Of a DNA stretch of 64,000 nucleotides, positions 40,232-48,940 are shown piece after piece. Position 1 is the stretch's first letter. Every line of letters starts with the position of its first letter. The DNA is taken from the NCBI GenBank assembly GCA_963783095.1, contig CAWAMR010000018.1, forward strand, positions 248,001 through 312,000. The letters are read 5' to 3'. A program made the translations under genes and the position numbers. Under the pieces are notes generated by a model that saw nothing but the letters and a program-made list of their open reading frames with translations, ran no database searches and was not told the DNA's origin. The stretch comes from CAWAMR01 sp963783095. GTDB taxonomy: Bacteria > Planctomycetota > Planctomycetia > Gemmatales > Gemmataceae.

Positions 40232-40720
40232 CTACTCGCCGACTCGCAGCAACCGCAATTCGCCCGATGGCAACTCCAAAACCGCAACCGTGTACTCATC
40301 GGCCCGATGGAGCGCGCCGGGGTTGATCCTCCGCACGGAGCCGATGACCGTATCCTCAGCAATATGCGAGTGACCCGACAACAGATAGTCGGGCTGCTCG
40401 GCCAGCACACGTCGAAGATCGATGGTCATGTGTCCGTGAACCACGCCGATCCGCTTGCCTGCCAACTCGATCACACCACCCCAGCCGAGACATTCCGCTC
40501 CGAACTGCTCCGCAGCATATCGAAGCGACGGCACCACATCGGAGTCGTGGTTGCCGAAGACAAACCAGCATGGCAGGACGGCACAAGCTTCAACGATCGG
40601 CGGGCTGGACAAGTCTCCGCAATGCACAAGCGCCTCTGCTCCGGCCTCACGTAGCAACTGAATGGCTCGCTGCGTTCGAGTCACTTCGTCGTGCGTGTCC
40701 GAAAGGATGCCCAAACGCAT
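40232..40720 (-). CDS. YfcE/MJ0936-family metallophosphoesterase
   Basis: 162 aa from the ATG at 40720 (GTG six bases earlier rejected). Metal-ligand motifs GILSDTHDE, HCGDL, FGNHDSD, VVHGHMT and SGHSHIAED are all present. Cytoplasmic phosphodiesterase of the YfcE type; such enzymes act on small phosphodiesters in vitro and the biological substrate is often unknown. Stands alone between the coupled cassette and the secreted protein. Confidence 0.9.
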   Translation of the reverse strand: MRLGILSDTHDEVTRTQRAIQLLREAGAEALVHCGDLSSPPIVEACAVLPCWFVFGNHDSDVVPSLRYAAEQFGAECLGWGGVIELAGKRIGVVHGHMTIDLRRVLAEQPDYLLSGHSHIAEDTVIGSVRRINPGALHRADEYTVAVLELPSGELRLLRVGE

Positions 40721-40755
40721 GACCACTCCGAGCGGCTCATTTCAATGAGAATTGG

Positions 40756-41354
40756 TCACTTCTTGCCGAAGCCAGTCTCAAACTTCTCCAGTTCCAACTC
40801 CACCGTCCACGCCATCTTGCTGTCCTCGATCGACTGTTTCACCAGTCCAACCTTGGCGCATACCAACTGCTGAACTTTACCTTGTTCTTGTCTTCTCCCC
40901 CTTCCGCTCGAATGAGCCACGCCGCGTATTTTCCTGCCGGAACGGTCACGACTTCGGTGTCGACTTCATATTTGATCGCTCCCGTCTTCCCGCCGATCTT
41001 GTAGGTTCCCTTCCAGCTATCCCCTTTTTTCAGCGGCAACTTGCAGAAGTTCAGCGGTGGTTCGAGGTCAAAGCCGTCATCGCGGTAACGAAACAAACCA
41101 TCACTTCGCAGTGCAACATGCTCCGCAGAAAATCCTTCCCCCTTGCCCCGTACTTCCAGCCGGGTGCAGAGCACGTTGCCGACTTTTTCGTTCCGCACGG
41201 CCATGACGACGAACTTATCCTTGCCGTTCACCCGATAGGTCCAGCGATTGCCAACCTTCAACGGCATAATCTCATCCGAGCTTGCAGGCTCCTCAGCCGG
41301 CGTCGCGGCCAGGCAAATGAGAACAACGGGAAGCGCGAGCAATAGTGACCGCAT
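40756..41354 (-). CDS. Secreted protein of unknown function (frameshift at C-terminus)
   Basis: Signal peptide from the ATG at 41354 (ALPVVLICLAATPAE). The mature part is a beta-rich domain (VGNRWTYRVNGKDKFVVMAVRNEKVGN) and a KIGGKTGAIKYEVDTEVV segment typical of planctomycete secreted lipocalin-like proteins. The frame stops at 40839 after SSWYAPRLDW, while the adjacent frame reads VGLVKQSIEDSKMAWTVELE and stops at 40756; the family normally ends WYAPxVGLVKQ, so a break near 40845 is likely. Confidence 0.65.
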
Positions 41355-41393
41355 GCATTACCCCCGGCGAGAACAACTCAAGGAGAAAACACT

Positions 41394-41528
41394 ATGAAAT
41401 ATCCTACCGTGGAATTGCCCGTTGAAGAAGTGAAAATCCGGAGCATGGGGAGCGAAGGCGTCGGCGGGTTTTTCCTAATCCTGATCGTAATCATAATCAT
41501 AATCCGATTAAGTTTACGATTAGGATAG
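41394..41528 (+). CDS. Possible 44-aa peptide with hydrophobic tail
   Basis: ATG at 41394 with AAGGAG eight bases upstream. MKYPTVELPVEEVKIRSMGS leads to a hydrophobic stretch FFLILIVIIIII and a basic end, stop at 41528. The hydrophobic codons come from ATAATC-type repeats, so the tail may be repeat sequence read as protein. It is on the opposite strand to both neighbours. Real if the ribosome site is used. Confidence 0.35.
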   Translation: MKYPTVELPVEEVKIRSMGSEGVGGFFLILIVIIIIIRLSLRLG

Positions 41529-41630
41529 CCGCTCTCTTAAGACGTGGGCCGTATAGCGGGGCCGCTTATAAGGTGGGTCATCGCGAGGGGCCGCTCATGA
41601 CTGATCGATTTAACTGAAAACTGATGTGAA

Positions 41631-43094
41631 TTATCCCTTGATAACCCCAATCGGTCTCATGCGGGCGACTTTCGCTGTGATGCCCGCCTCGTGCACGACC
41701 TCGACCACATCATCCACGTTCTTGTATGCTCTGGGCTGTTCTTCCGCGAGGCCCCGCCGGCTCTGGGCCATGGCGATCACACCGCGCGCTTCCAGTTCCT
41801 TCTCGATCTTTCGGCCCCCGGCATCCATAACTGCGGCCTTTCGGCTCATCGCTCGTCCTGCTCCATGACAGGAACTCCCGAAGGTTTTTTCCATGCTCCC
41901 CGGCAATCCGACCAGTACCCACGAAGCCCGGCCCATGTCGCCCGGAATGATGACAGGCTGCCCGATCGACCGGAAAGCCTCCGGCAATTCCGGATGACCG
42001 GCTGGGAAAGCGCGAGTTGCGCCTTTGCGGTGAACCCAGACTTTCTTTTTCACGCCGTCTACGGTGTGTTCTTCCAATTTGGCGATGTTATGGGCAACGT
42101 CGTAGAGAAGATTCATTTCCAGATCGCGCCAACTTCTCCCGAAGACGGTTTCAAAAACTTCACGAGTTTGTTGCATCAATAGTTGTCGATTACAGAATCC
42201 GAAGTTCGCGGCCGCGCGCATGGCAGCGAGATATTTTCGGCCCTCCGCGCTTTGGACGGGAGCACAGACCAGTTGTCGATCGGGCAGATCGATGCCGTAT
42301 TTTGCCGGAATGTTTCGCAGCGCTACCAGTGCATCATCGCAGACCTGATAGCCCAGACCGCGTGAGCCTGAATGAATCATGATGCAAATCATGTCTTTTT
42401 CGAGACCGAACGCTGTGCCCACCGTTTCATCGAAAACGTGATCGACGACCTGGACTTCGAGGAAATGGTTCCCGGACCCGAGCGTGCCGCACTGTTCCGC
42501 CCCACGTGTGACGGCATGATCGCTGACTTCTTCGGGATCGGCATCTTCAATGCGCCCGTTGGCTTCCGTGTGGGCCAAATCCTGTGGTACGCCCAGCCCG
42601 CGTCCGACCACGAAACTCGATCCTTCCGCCATGAGCCGGCGAGTATCTTTCGGGTCAAATTTGTACTTTCCCGATCGACCGACACCGGCGGGAATGGTGT
42701 TGAAGAGTTCGCGGACCAGGGTCCGTATATGGGGCTTGATCTCGCGCACGGAGAGATTGGTGCGAATCAGACGAACACCGCAATTGATATCGTACCCAAT
42801 ACCTCCCGGACAAATCACGCCGCCTTCATCGGGATCGGTAGCGGCGACTCCGCCGATGCAAAAGCCATAGCCCCAGTGAATATCGGGCATCGCCAGGCTG
42901 GCCTTTTGAATACCGGGCAAAAATGCCACGTTGGCGACCTGTTCCGGAGCTTGATCTTTTTGAATTGCGGCAAGCAAGTTTTCATTGGCAAAAATCAGGC
43001 CATCCACCAACATTCCCGGTTTATAACTTTTCGGAATGCGGTAACAGCAAGAGTCCACCTTTTCCAACGGCCCGCGATAGGTATCTTTCGCCAT
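41631..43094 (-). CDS. rtcB: RNA-splicing ligase RtcB
   Basis: 487 aa from the ATG at 43094; the longer upstream frame is spacer repeat. RtcB joins 2',3'-cyclic phosphate or 3'-phosphate RNA ends to 5'-OH ends, using GTP and Mn2+. Diagnostic motifs: DINCGVR with catalytic/metal Cys (residue 105), GTLGSGNHFLEV, IHSGSRGLGYQV and CHGAGRAMSRKAA with the guanylylated His region near the C-terminus. The archease gene lies directly upstream on the same strand with only a spacer repeat between, the usual RNA-repair pair. The repeat ends about eight bases before the start codon, so an RNA hairpin there could affect translation. Confidence 0.95.
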   Translation of the reverse strand: MAKDTYRGPLEKVDSCCYRIPKSYKPGMLVDGLIFANENLLAAIQKDQAPEQVANVAFLPGIQKASLAMPDIHWGYGFCIGGVAATDPDEGGVICPGGIGYDINCGVRLIRTNLSVREIKPHIRTLVRELFNTIPAGVGRSGKYKFDPKDTRRLMAEGSSFVVGRGLGVPQDLAHTEANGRIEDADPEEVSDHAVTRGAEQCGTLGSGNHFLEVQVVDHVFDETVGTAFGLEKDMICIMIHSGSRGLGYQVCDDALVALRNIPAKYGIDLPDRQLVCAPVQSAEGRKYLAAMRAAANFGFCNRQLLMQQTREVFETVFGRSWRDLEMNLLYDVAHNIAKLEEHTVDGVKKKVWVHRKGATRAFPAGHPELPEAFRSIGQPVIIPGDMGRASWVLVGLPGSMEKTFGSSCHGAGRAMSRKAAVMDAGGRKIEKELEARGVIAMAQSRRGLAEEQPRAYKNVDDVVEVVHEAGITAKVARMRPIGVIKG

Positions 43095-43095
43095 G

Positions 43096-43221
43096 ATGAA
43101 TAGTTCCAAGTTCCGAGTTCCGAGTTCCAAGTTCCAAGTTGAGAACCGAATGAGGAGTTCCAAGTTCCAGCTTACAAGTTGAAAGCCAATGTCTGAAACT
43201 TGGAACCTGGAACTTGGAACT
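43096..43221. repeat. GTTCCAA-type inverted repeat between archease and rtcB
   Basis: Left arm (43102-43140) of tandem AGTTCC and AAGTTCC words; right arm (about 43197-43221) of their complements GGAAC and TTGGAAC. It abuts both the rtcB start and the archease stop. Confidence 0.8.
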
Positions 43222-43630
43222 AAATATCCACGATCACTTCCGCGAACCAGCCGTCCGGAGTTGATTCGACCTTCAGCGCGTGGTAGGTGATCGCCTTCAC
43301 CTCGTGGCCCAGTTGGTGCCGATCTCGATCGAGCGTTTCTCCCCAAACCGTTGCCGTCAAGCCGTTGTCACCGACCTGTACTTCGAATTTCGAGAACAGC
43401 CAGTGCTCCGCATCGAAGCGATACAGCAACTCGCGCAACCAGTCGAATAGCAGATATTCCCGATCGCTACCCGCGATCGTGACGGTTTGCATATTGCTCG
43501 GCGATACGGCATCGAGATTATCCACGATGATGCTAAACAGCGCCTGCCCGGCCTCGGCAAAGAGCGTGTTCAGGTCGGCAGCAACGATGCGCAAGCCAAG
43601 ATCGGCGGTATGATCGAAAGTTTCAAACAT
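43220..43630 (-). CDS. Archease
   Basis: 136 aa from the ATG at 43630, where MFETFDHTADLGLRIVA gives the archease start with the metal-binding Asp of DHTADLG. Later motifs are FAEAGQALFSIIV, LFDWLRELLYRFD and TYHALKVESTPDGWFAEVIVDI. Archease accelerates RtcB by helping its guanylylation. The gene precedes rtcB on the same strand, fitting that role. Confidence 0.93.
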   Translation of the reverse strand: MFETFDHTADLGLRIVAADLNTLFAEAGQALFSIIVDNLDAVSPSNMQTVTIAGSDREYLLFDWLRELLYRFDAEHWLFSKFEVQVGDNGLTATVWGETLDRDRHQLGHEVKAITYHALKVESTPDGWFAEVIVDI

Positions 43631-43698
43631 ACTTCCCATCTTACCGCATGGTTGGCGCTGCTGGGAATAGGGAGGGGAAATTCCAAGAGGAGGTTCAG

Positions 43699-43797
43699 AC
43701 AATCAGTTTTCAGTTTTCAGTTTTCAGATTGGAGTATCCACATGCCTGTTCAGTGACTCATCGAATTGAACTGAAAACTGAAAACTGAAAATTAACT
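43699..43797. repeat. CAGTTTT/AAAACTG heptamer inverted repeat
   Basis: Left arm of CAGTTTT units at about 43701-43726 and right arm of AAAACTG units at about 43770-43794 with a short loop. Same design as the element at 4.07-4.17 kb, whose right arm shares GAAAACT units. Confidence 0.8.
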
Positions 43798-43804
43798 TAG
43801 CAAA

Positions 43805-44941
43805 TCACTTCTTGGGAGCGGCCGGGAGAGGAGCTTGATTCCTCGGCGGAACAGGAACCCCCGTTGCCTTCTCGATTTCTTCCTGGCTCCACTCTCGACG
43901 AGGGCGCATCAGCAATACTGTTGATGCCGCTTTTTGCATTTCCTCGACCATCTTCGGGATTTCCTGTTCCAGCCTGCGATCGATCACTTCCTTGGCCAGT
44001 GATGGTTTTTCCTTTTCGAAATCGATCCCCGTTGCCGGCGGGACATGCCCGATGCACTTGACGACGATCCAGCCGAGACCTTGTAGCTGCTGAAGGGCAC
44101 TGACCTGTCCTACTTTCAGATCGAATGCGATCTTCTCCATCCTGTCGTCTTTGACGACCGAGAAATGAGCGATCGGTTCGATCTCACCGGCGTGCGCTGC
44201 CAGGACGGTATCTCTCTGCTTGGTGGCAACCTCGTCGAATTCCTTGTCGCCCTTGATGAGCTGGCCGTAAACGCGCAGTGCCTCTCGGTGAACCCTCGTT
44301 GCTTCCTCCTGGGCCGCTTTCGGGTCTTTGAGAGCGTAGTTCACGGGCCAGATAATGATCTTGCAGCGAACCTTTTTGCCATAGCGATTTTCGTAGATTT
44401 GATGAAGCTCTTCCTGGGTCACTTGAATACGATCGCGACAGAGCTTGGCCAGCATCAGACGGGGACGGATGACGTCGAGCCGCCATTCGTTAAGCGTTTT
44501 TCCATAGCGCTGTTTCAGGATGGTTTTGATGAAATCCGCCTTGCCGATGCCGACGCGCTTACAATCCTCCTCGATCTGGGCGTCTACTTCCTGCCAGGTG
44601 ACCTCGACACCTCGTTTGGCACAGTTCATCTCGATGATCCGGCGATTGACGAAGGTTTCCACCTGGTCCGGACCAAAAAGACTGATAAAGTACTCGCCAA
44701 ATTCTTCCCGAGTAATGGGGATGTTGACCCCGGCATCTTTGTCTCGGATGTAGGCTATGGCGCGCCTGGTATCGATCGCCGGCTGCGTTGCGGATGCGGT
44801 GTTGTTCATCGGCTGCACCTGCTGAGCGGCCAGAGGAACATCGGTTCGGGCATGTCCCCACCAGAATCCGATGCCCACCAGCGTGAATGCCCCCAAAGGA
44901 TAAACCCAACTGCGGGCGAATGTTCGCAATATCGATCGCAT
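43805..44941 (-). CDS. Parvulin-like peptidyl-prolyl isomerase/foldase
   Basis: 378 aa from the ATG at 44941, with GAGGGG about ten bases upstream; the GTG at 44962 lies upstream of that site. One N-terminal hydrophobic helix (YPLGAFTLVGIGFWWG) anchors it or acts as a signal. A SurA/PrsA-type N-terminal helical chaperone part (ITREEFGEYFISLFG, FVNRRIIEMNCAKRGVEV, FIKTILKQRYGKT) is followed by a parvulin-like isomerase domain (FDEVATKQRDTVLAAHAGEIEP, AFDLKVGQVSAL, GWIVVKCIGHVPPA). This would help outer or periplasmic protein folding. It stands alone, between the archease and the insertion sequences. Confidence 0.78.
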   Translation of the reverse strand: MRSILRTFARSWVYPLGAFTLVGIGFWWGHARTDVPLAAQQVQPMNNTASATQPAIDTRRAIAYIRDKDAGVNIPITREEFGEYFISLFGPDQVETFVNRRIIEMNCAKRGVEVTWQEVDAQIEEDCKRVGIGKADFIKTILKQRYGKTLNEWRLDVIRPRLMLAKLCRDRIQVTQEELHQIYENRYGKKVRCKIIIWPVNYALKDPKAAQEEATRVHREALRVYGQLIKGDKEFDEVATKQRDTVLAAHAGEIEPIAHFSVVKDDRMEKIAFDLKVGQVSALQQLQGLGWIVVKCIGHVPPATGIDFEKEKPSLAKEVIDRRLEQEIPKMVEEMQKAASTVLLMRPRREWSQEEIEKATGVPVPPRNQAPLPAAPKK

Positions 44942-45072
44942 GATGATCCCCTCCGATTCCACGACAGGAAAGAGTTCCCGATAAACGCAGGGGTATAGTG
45001 TTTTTTGAGTAAGAGAGCAAGTGGGAAATCACGGCGAGTTGCGTGGGGTGTAACCAGATTCTCTGGGGGTGA

Positions 45073-46137
45073 TCAGGCGGCCAGTGCCCAATAGGGTTCC
45101 CATTGGGATGTATGCCGGACGCACACCAGACTGGCCATAGGTCGTACATTGCCTATATTCCATCCAGCGCCCCGACGCTTCAGACGCAGGCCCAGGGTCT
45201 TCGCCTCACCTTCGACTTGGCCGCTGCCAATCGCTTGACCCGCTTGCAATCGTTGGACGTAGTTCACACGGTTCATGTGTTTCGAGAAATAGCCGATCAG
45301 ACGCTCCGTTGCTTTACGACGACGTTCGCGTTCCGATTCGTCGGCGACTCCAAGCAGTTCATTCACCCACTGACAGACGCCTGCCCAACCTTGACGAATC
45401 AACAAACCGCGGGCGTGCTTATACGCGTCTTTGGCTTCGCTGGTCTCTTCGCCGTAGACGCGTTTGGCGCACTTACTCAGGTGCTGACAGGCATGATAGA
45501 AGTCGAGCGTTTGCAGACACCCGGTGAGCGTTCGCTGCACCGCTTTCCAGATCCAACTGGCACCGTCCGCCAAGACGTGCACCGCCGCCCAGCACGTCAC
45601 TCCCAGCCGACGTAAGCGTGGCCGCCAAGTCTTGCGAAACTCCTTGGCTGTGGCGATCATCGCAAACGCCAGTACCATGGTCGCTGCCGGCAAACGCTGC
45701 TTCTTCCAATGGTCCGGCGATGTCGGCTCGCCTGCTTCTCGCTTGGAAACCACCGCGATTTTCAAGTCTTTCCAGCCTTCTTCACGCGTGTTGACCTTGC
45801 CCGCGTCGGTCGTGAACTCGACTTCCCCCGCCGCTTTTTGGAAAACTTCTTCGCTGGTAGTGTCTTCGGCTTGAAACCAAGCCATGTCTTTAGCGTGGCC
45901 CTCCACCGCCTTCCGCACCGTCTCGGGGCAAAGGTCCACTCCCAACATCTCATGCATGTGCTCGCTGGCGGACGCGAACGACATGTCTGCCGCCAGACGG
46001 CAACAGTGCTTCCGCACGGTCTTGCTGTAGCGCCGTCCCTCCACGCCCAAGAGGGCATCGGCCGCATAGGATCCATCGCCGCCGCACATGCACTTCCAGT
46101 AACGGCGTTCGAAGACCACCTCTCCGACAGCGCTCAT
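45073..46137 (-). CDS. ISKra4-family transposase of element A
   Basis: 354 aa. DDE-type catalytic residues are visible: Asp111 in FTTDAGKVN, Asp191 in VLADGASWIW and Glu309 in IGSGQVEGEAK, the latter a family signature followed by LRLKRRGAGWN. An N-terminal zinc-like CMCGG and the helical insertion between the second Asp and the Glu also fit. The stop lies just inside the left terminal repeat. Its start codon overlaps the stop of the preceding small gene (TGATG), so it is translated by coupling or by frameshifting. Confidence 0.92.
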   Translation of the reverse strand: MSAVGEVVFERRYWKCMCGGDGSYAADALLGVEGRRYSKTVRKHCCRLAADMSFASASEHMHEMLGVDLCPETVRKAVEGHAKDMAWFQAEDTTSEEVFQKAAGEVEFTTDAGKVNTREEGWKDLKIAVVSKREAGEPTSPDHWKKQRLPAATMVLAFAMIATAKEFRKTWRPRLRRLGVTCWAAVHVLADGASWIWKAVQRTLTGCLQTLDFYHACQHLSKCAKRVYGEETSEAKDAYKHARGLLIRQGWAGVCQWVNELLGVADESERERRRKATERLIGYFSKHMNRVNYVQRLQAGQAIGSGQVEGEAKTLGLRLKRRGAGWNIGNVRPMASLVCVRHTSQWEPYWALAA

Positions 46138-46424
46138 CAGTCGGCGTTCTTTGGGACCTCGGTTTTCTTTCTTGCGGCCGCACTCGCAGACACGGATCGG
46201 CGCCCCTTTTTTTCGGCGGTCTCGATTCTTCGAGCCACCGCATCGGAGAGCACATGGGCTTGAAATGTTCGCCCTTTCTCAACCACCGCATCTTCGCAGG
46301 CATCGAAAACCGTCCCATCGGGCGCAGTCAACGCAAGCTGCTCCATTTCCTCAACCAGCGCCAACGCTCGCCGGACAATACCTTCGTGCTTCGGGTCCAC
46401 TTCAATCGTCACTCTGGTGCCCAT
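46137..46424 (-). CDS. First small gene of element A
   Basis: 95 aa upstream of the transposase on the same strand, MGTRVTIEVDPKHEGIVRRALALVEEMEQ then a helical acidic region and a basic end (AARKKTEVPKNAD). It ends one base into the transposase start. In related two-gene elements the first small gene is joined to the transposase by frameshifting; here it more probably is coupled. Its counterpart in element B is 46640-46930. Confidence 0.7.
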   Translation of the reverse strand: MGTRVTIEVDPKHEGIVRRALALVEEMEQLALTAPDGTVFDACEDAVVEKGRTFQAHVLSDAVARRIETAEKKGRRSVSASAAARKKTEVPKNAD

Positions 46425-46639
46425 ATAACATCCTTGTTAAGGGGTGAGTAATTCAGTTACCCCTCACTTACCTAAATTCCCCGAACACCACCAGAGAAGT
46501 TGGCTACACCCGTTGCGTGGAGGGTGCAGCAACGATTCTTGGAGTCTCGCTTCGATGAACGTTGAGAGTGGGGTTGCTGGAAAAATGGGGGATTTGGTAG
46601 AACCTACATCAACTCACCCCCTTACTTGGGAAGGATCCC

Positions 46640-46930
46640 ATGACCCCGACTACCTTCACGTTCACCGACCCGACCGAAATCTTGTTGATCGAACAAGCCC
46701 TTGGGTTCGTCCGCGAACTCAAGAAAACGTCCAATTCTTCCCCGGATGGCCAAGTGCTTCACAACGTCGAAAGTTTTTGTTTGAAGCAGGGTCGCGAATT
46801 TCTTCGCCAAGCCATGACGACCATCCTACAGTCTGAGGCCCCTGAGGTCGAAAAAAAGGGGTACCGGCGCGAGTTTGCTGCTGTGGATTCCGACGCGATA
46901 ACAAAGGTCGCCACGATCAGCAAATCTTGA
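46640..46930 (+). CDS. First small gene of element B
   Basis: 96 aa, MTPTTFTFTDPTEILLIEQAL then EFLRQAMTTILQ. Analogous in place and size to the first gene of element A; the following frame starts with a TTG that overlaps its stop (TTGA). Confidence 0.65.
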   Translation: MTPTTFTFTDPTEILLIEQALGFVRELKKTSNSSPDGQVLHNVESFCLKQGREFLRQAMTTILQSEAPEVEKKGYRREFAAVDSDAITKVATISKS

Positions 46931-47978
46931 CCGCACTGGGCCGAATCAAACTCTCTCGCCTTCATCTCGTTTGCATTCAATGTCGCGATTCCGTCCAACC
47001 GCTAGACGACCGAATCGGCTTGACCGATAGCCTCACCCGTGAAGCACGCCGATTACTCTGTTTGGCCGGAGCAAGCTGGTCGTTTGACACCGCCAGCGGC
47101 GTTTGCAGGAGTTCTGTGGAATCGAAGCCAGCCACGAATACATCCGCAAAGTCAGCGAGGCCGCAGGCCAGAAAATGACGCAATGGATGGAGCAATCCCC
47201 TGTCGCTACCGAAGACTTTCCGAAGGCTACTGGCGAAGTGGAATTTGAGACCGATGCTACCAAGGTCAATACTTTGGAAGGTTGGAAAGACATGAAAATC
47301 GCGATCTTTGCCAAGCGAGAACCTGGCGAACCGGTCGAGACGGCAAAATGGGACGACCGAAAACTTCCGGCACCGACCGCTTGGTTTGCTTTCAGTCGAA
47401 TCGAAGAATCCACCAGCTTTGCGGCGAACTGGGGATCAACAGCCCAACGTTTGGGAATCGATCCGTTATCCGGAAAATTGACAATCCTCGGCGACGGTGC
47501 CGACTGGATTTGGAATCGAACGAGCGAACAGTTCCCCGGTTCGACAGGAGTACTCGATATCTACCACGCTTTGGAATACGTTTGCGACGGGGCGAAATTA
47601 ATCTTCGGAGAAGGGACGCCACTCACCCAAGAGTATTCGGATCGAGGACGCGAATTGTTACTGTCCGATGGCTACGTCGGCATCACCCAATGGGTCGGTG
47701 AGATGTTGGGGGCCACACCGATGGGCGGTGACGGTGCCAGTTTGGGCGGGGTTCTCAATTACTTGGCAGGTCATAAAGAACGATTGAATTATGCGGTTCG
47801 TCTGTACCGAGGCCAATCGATCGGCAGCGGCATGGTGGAGGGAGCGGCTAAAAATATGATCGGACGTCGGCTCAAAGCCAACAATGCCGAATGGACCGTC
47901 GATAACGTGGGGAAGATGGCAGGATTGTGTAGTGGGATGTACAGCGGATGCTGGGATCGTTTCTGGGAACAGAACTGA
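46927..47978 (+). pseudogene. ISKra4-family transposase of element B (frameshifted)
   Basis: Starts at the TTG overlapping the first gene's stop. The first frame (to about 47090) contains LTDSLTREARRLLCLAG and ASWSFDTAS; the second begins RRLQEFCGIEASHEYIRKV and continues to 47978 with Asp in FETDATKVN, Asp in LGDGADWIW and Glu in IGSGMVEGAAK. Together they make a full-length transposase with one break. The break may be real decay or an indel in the assembly. Confidence 0.8.
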
Positions 47979-48032
47979 CCTGACCGTGAGGCAACTCCAA
48001 GAATCGTTGTTGCACCCTGCGTGGAAGCAAAC

Positions 48033-48086
48033 CGCATTTACGTGGGATAGGCGTCTCGCGCGAGACGCCTATCCCACGTAAATGCG
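48033..48086. repeat. Perfect 54-bp palindrome next to element B
   Basis: CGCATTTACGTGGGATAGG.. to its exact reverse complement, centred between 48059 and 48060 with no loop. It lies between the right target duplication of element B and the stop of the lipoprotein gene, and could terminate that minus-strand gene. No spacer between the arms is unusual; perfect palindromes of this length are normally unstable. Confidence 0.9.
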
Positions 48087-48094
48087 CTCGGGAA

Positions 48095-48712
48095 CTACTT
48101 CTTTTGGGGGTAAAAGTCGGCGATTTGTACTTTCGGCAAGGATTGCAATGATGCCATGCCGGCCGGCGTCAGTTTTGACGGGTCGATTCTCAATTGCGAC
48201 AAATTCACCAGCGTTCTCCACTCCTGTACAACCGCATCCGTGACGAGGGGGTATTCGATGGCGATCGATTCCAACTGAATCACGCGAGCCAGTTGCTTGA
48301 GTTCGTTTTCTGAAACATCGTTGGTCTGGATCGTAATCCGGCGGAGCGTGGGTATATTTTTCAAATTCGCCAGCGTTCCATCCTCGATTGGCGCACCGTA
48401 AAACGTGAGCTGCCGAAGCGCCGGCAACCCTGCCAATGTTTGAGAGGCTTCCCCGGTGAATGGAGATTTATAAAGCACTGCCCATTCGATCGGTTTGTTA
48501 TTGTTTGCCTGCTCATCGGAGAACTGAAATCCCATCTTCCTGAGCTTGTCGCACGTCTGAGCCACATCGGCGGGCGCGGCGAATGGCGGCTTTTCCTGCT
48601 GTCCGTTACTTTCGGATGTGAGCGCTGGTGCCTGTCCTGATTTGAGGCTTGGGGACGATTTCTTGTTGCACGCCGCCAGCAGAAACATCGCTAATAAGCC
48701 AAGTGCTTTCAT
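48095..48712 (-). CDS. Lipoprotein with leucine-rich repeat-like domain
   Basis: 205 aa from the ATG at 48712, supported by GGAGG upstream. It begins with a lipoprotein signal (LLAMFLLAAC, lipobox LAAC). The mature part has LRR-like periodicity: LAGLPALRQLTFYGAPIED, LANLKNIPTLRRITIQTND, LKQLARVIQLESIAIEYPL. Typical planctomycete secreted LRR proteins. No known partner. The palindrome just after its stop is a likely terminator. Confidence 0.8.
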   Translation of the reverse strand: MKALGLLAMFLLAACNKKSSPSLKSGQAPALTSESNGQQEKPPFAAPADVAQTCDKLRKMGFQFSDEQANNNKPIEWAVLYKSPFTGEASQTLAGLPALRQLTFYGAPIEDGTLANLKNIPTLRRITIQTNDVSENELKQLARVIQLESIAIEYPLVTDAVVQEWRTLVNLSQLRIDPSKLTPAGMASLQSLPKVQIADFYPQKK

Positions 48713-48940
48713 ATTGGTCCTCCAACGGTCAAAGAATTTATCCCGCTCGCCTTGCGCCGCGACGCCCAACCAGTAGGCACATTGCACCGATAGCGACCGA
48801 TCCGAGAATCCCGGCCTCAATACATAACTCGTGGAGCCTGTCGATCCCGACCAGGTAAAGCAAATCGACCCATAACGGCTTTCACCGCCAGTCCTGGCCC
48901 CATGTGAAACAATGTGAACGGCATCGGATTGGCTACTCGG

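Larger units (their letters stand above)
45038..46519. mobile_element. Complete ISKra4-family-like insertion sequence A with 8-bp target duplication
   Basis: The element itself spans 45046-46511, 1466 bp. Its left end reads GGGTGTAACCA..TTCTCTGG and its right end, on the other strand, GGGTGTAGCCA..TTCTCTGG; about 24 of 29 positions match. It is flanked by the direct repeat GTTGCGTG at 45038-45045 and 46512-46519. Inside are two minus-strand genes, a 95-aa one and a 354-aa transposase, joined at TGATG. GGG ends, two genes and 8-bp duplication fit my recollection of the ISMich2-like subgroup. The element looks intact and may be active. Confidence 0.88.
46514..48025. mobile_element. Second ISKra4-family-like insertion sequence B with its own 8-bp target duplication
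   Basis: The element spans 46522-48017, 1496 bp, directly beside element A. Terminal inverted repeats of 24 bp, GGGTGCAGCAACG.. and its near-perfect complement (one mismatch), differ in sequence from those of A. It is flanked by TGCGTGGA at 46514-46521 and 48018-48025. The genes run on the plus strand, opposite to A. The transposase is broken near 47090. The two target sites overlap by six bases, so both elements chose the same spot, in an order I cannot resolve. Confidence 0.85.
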
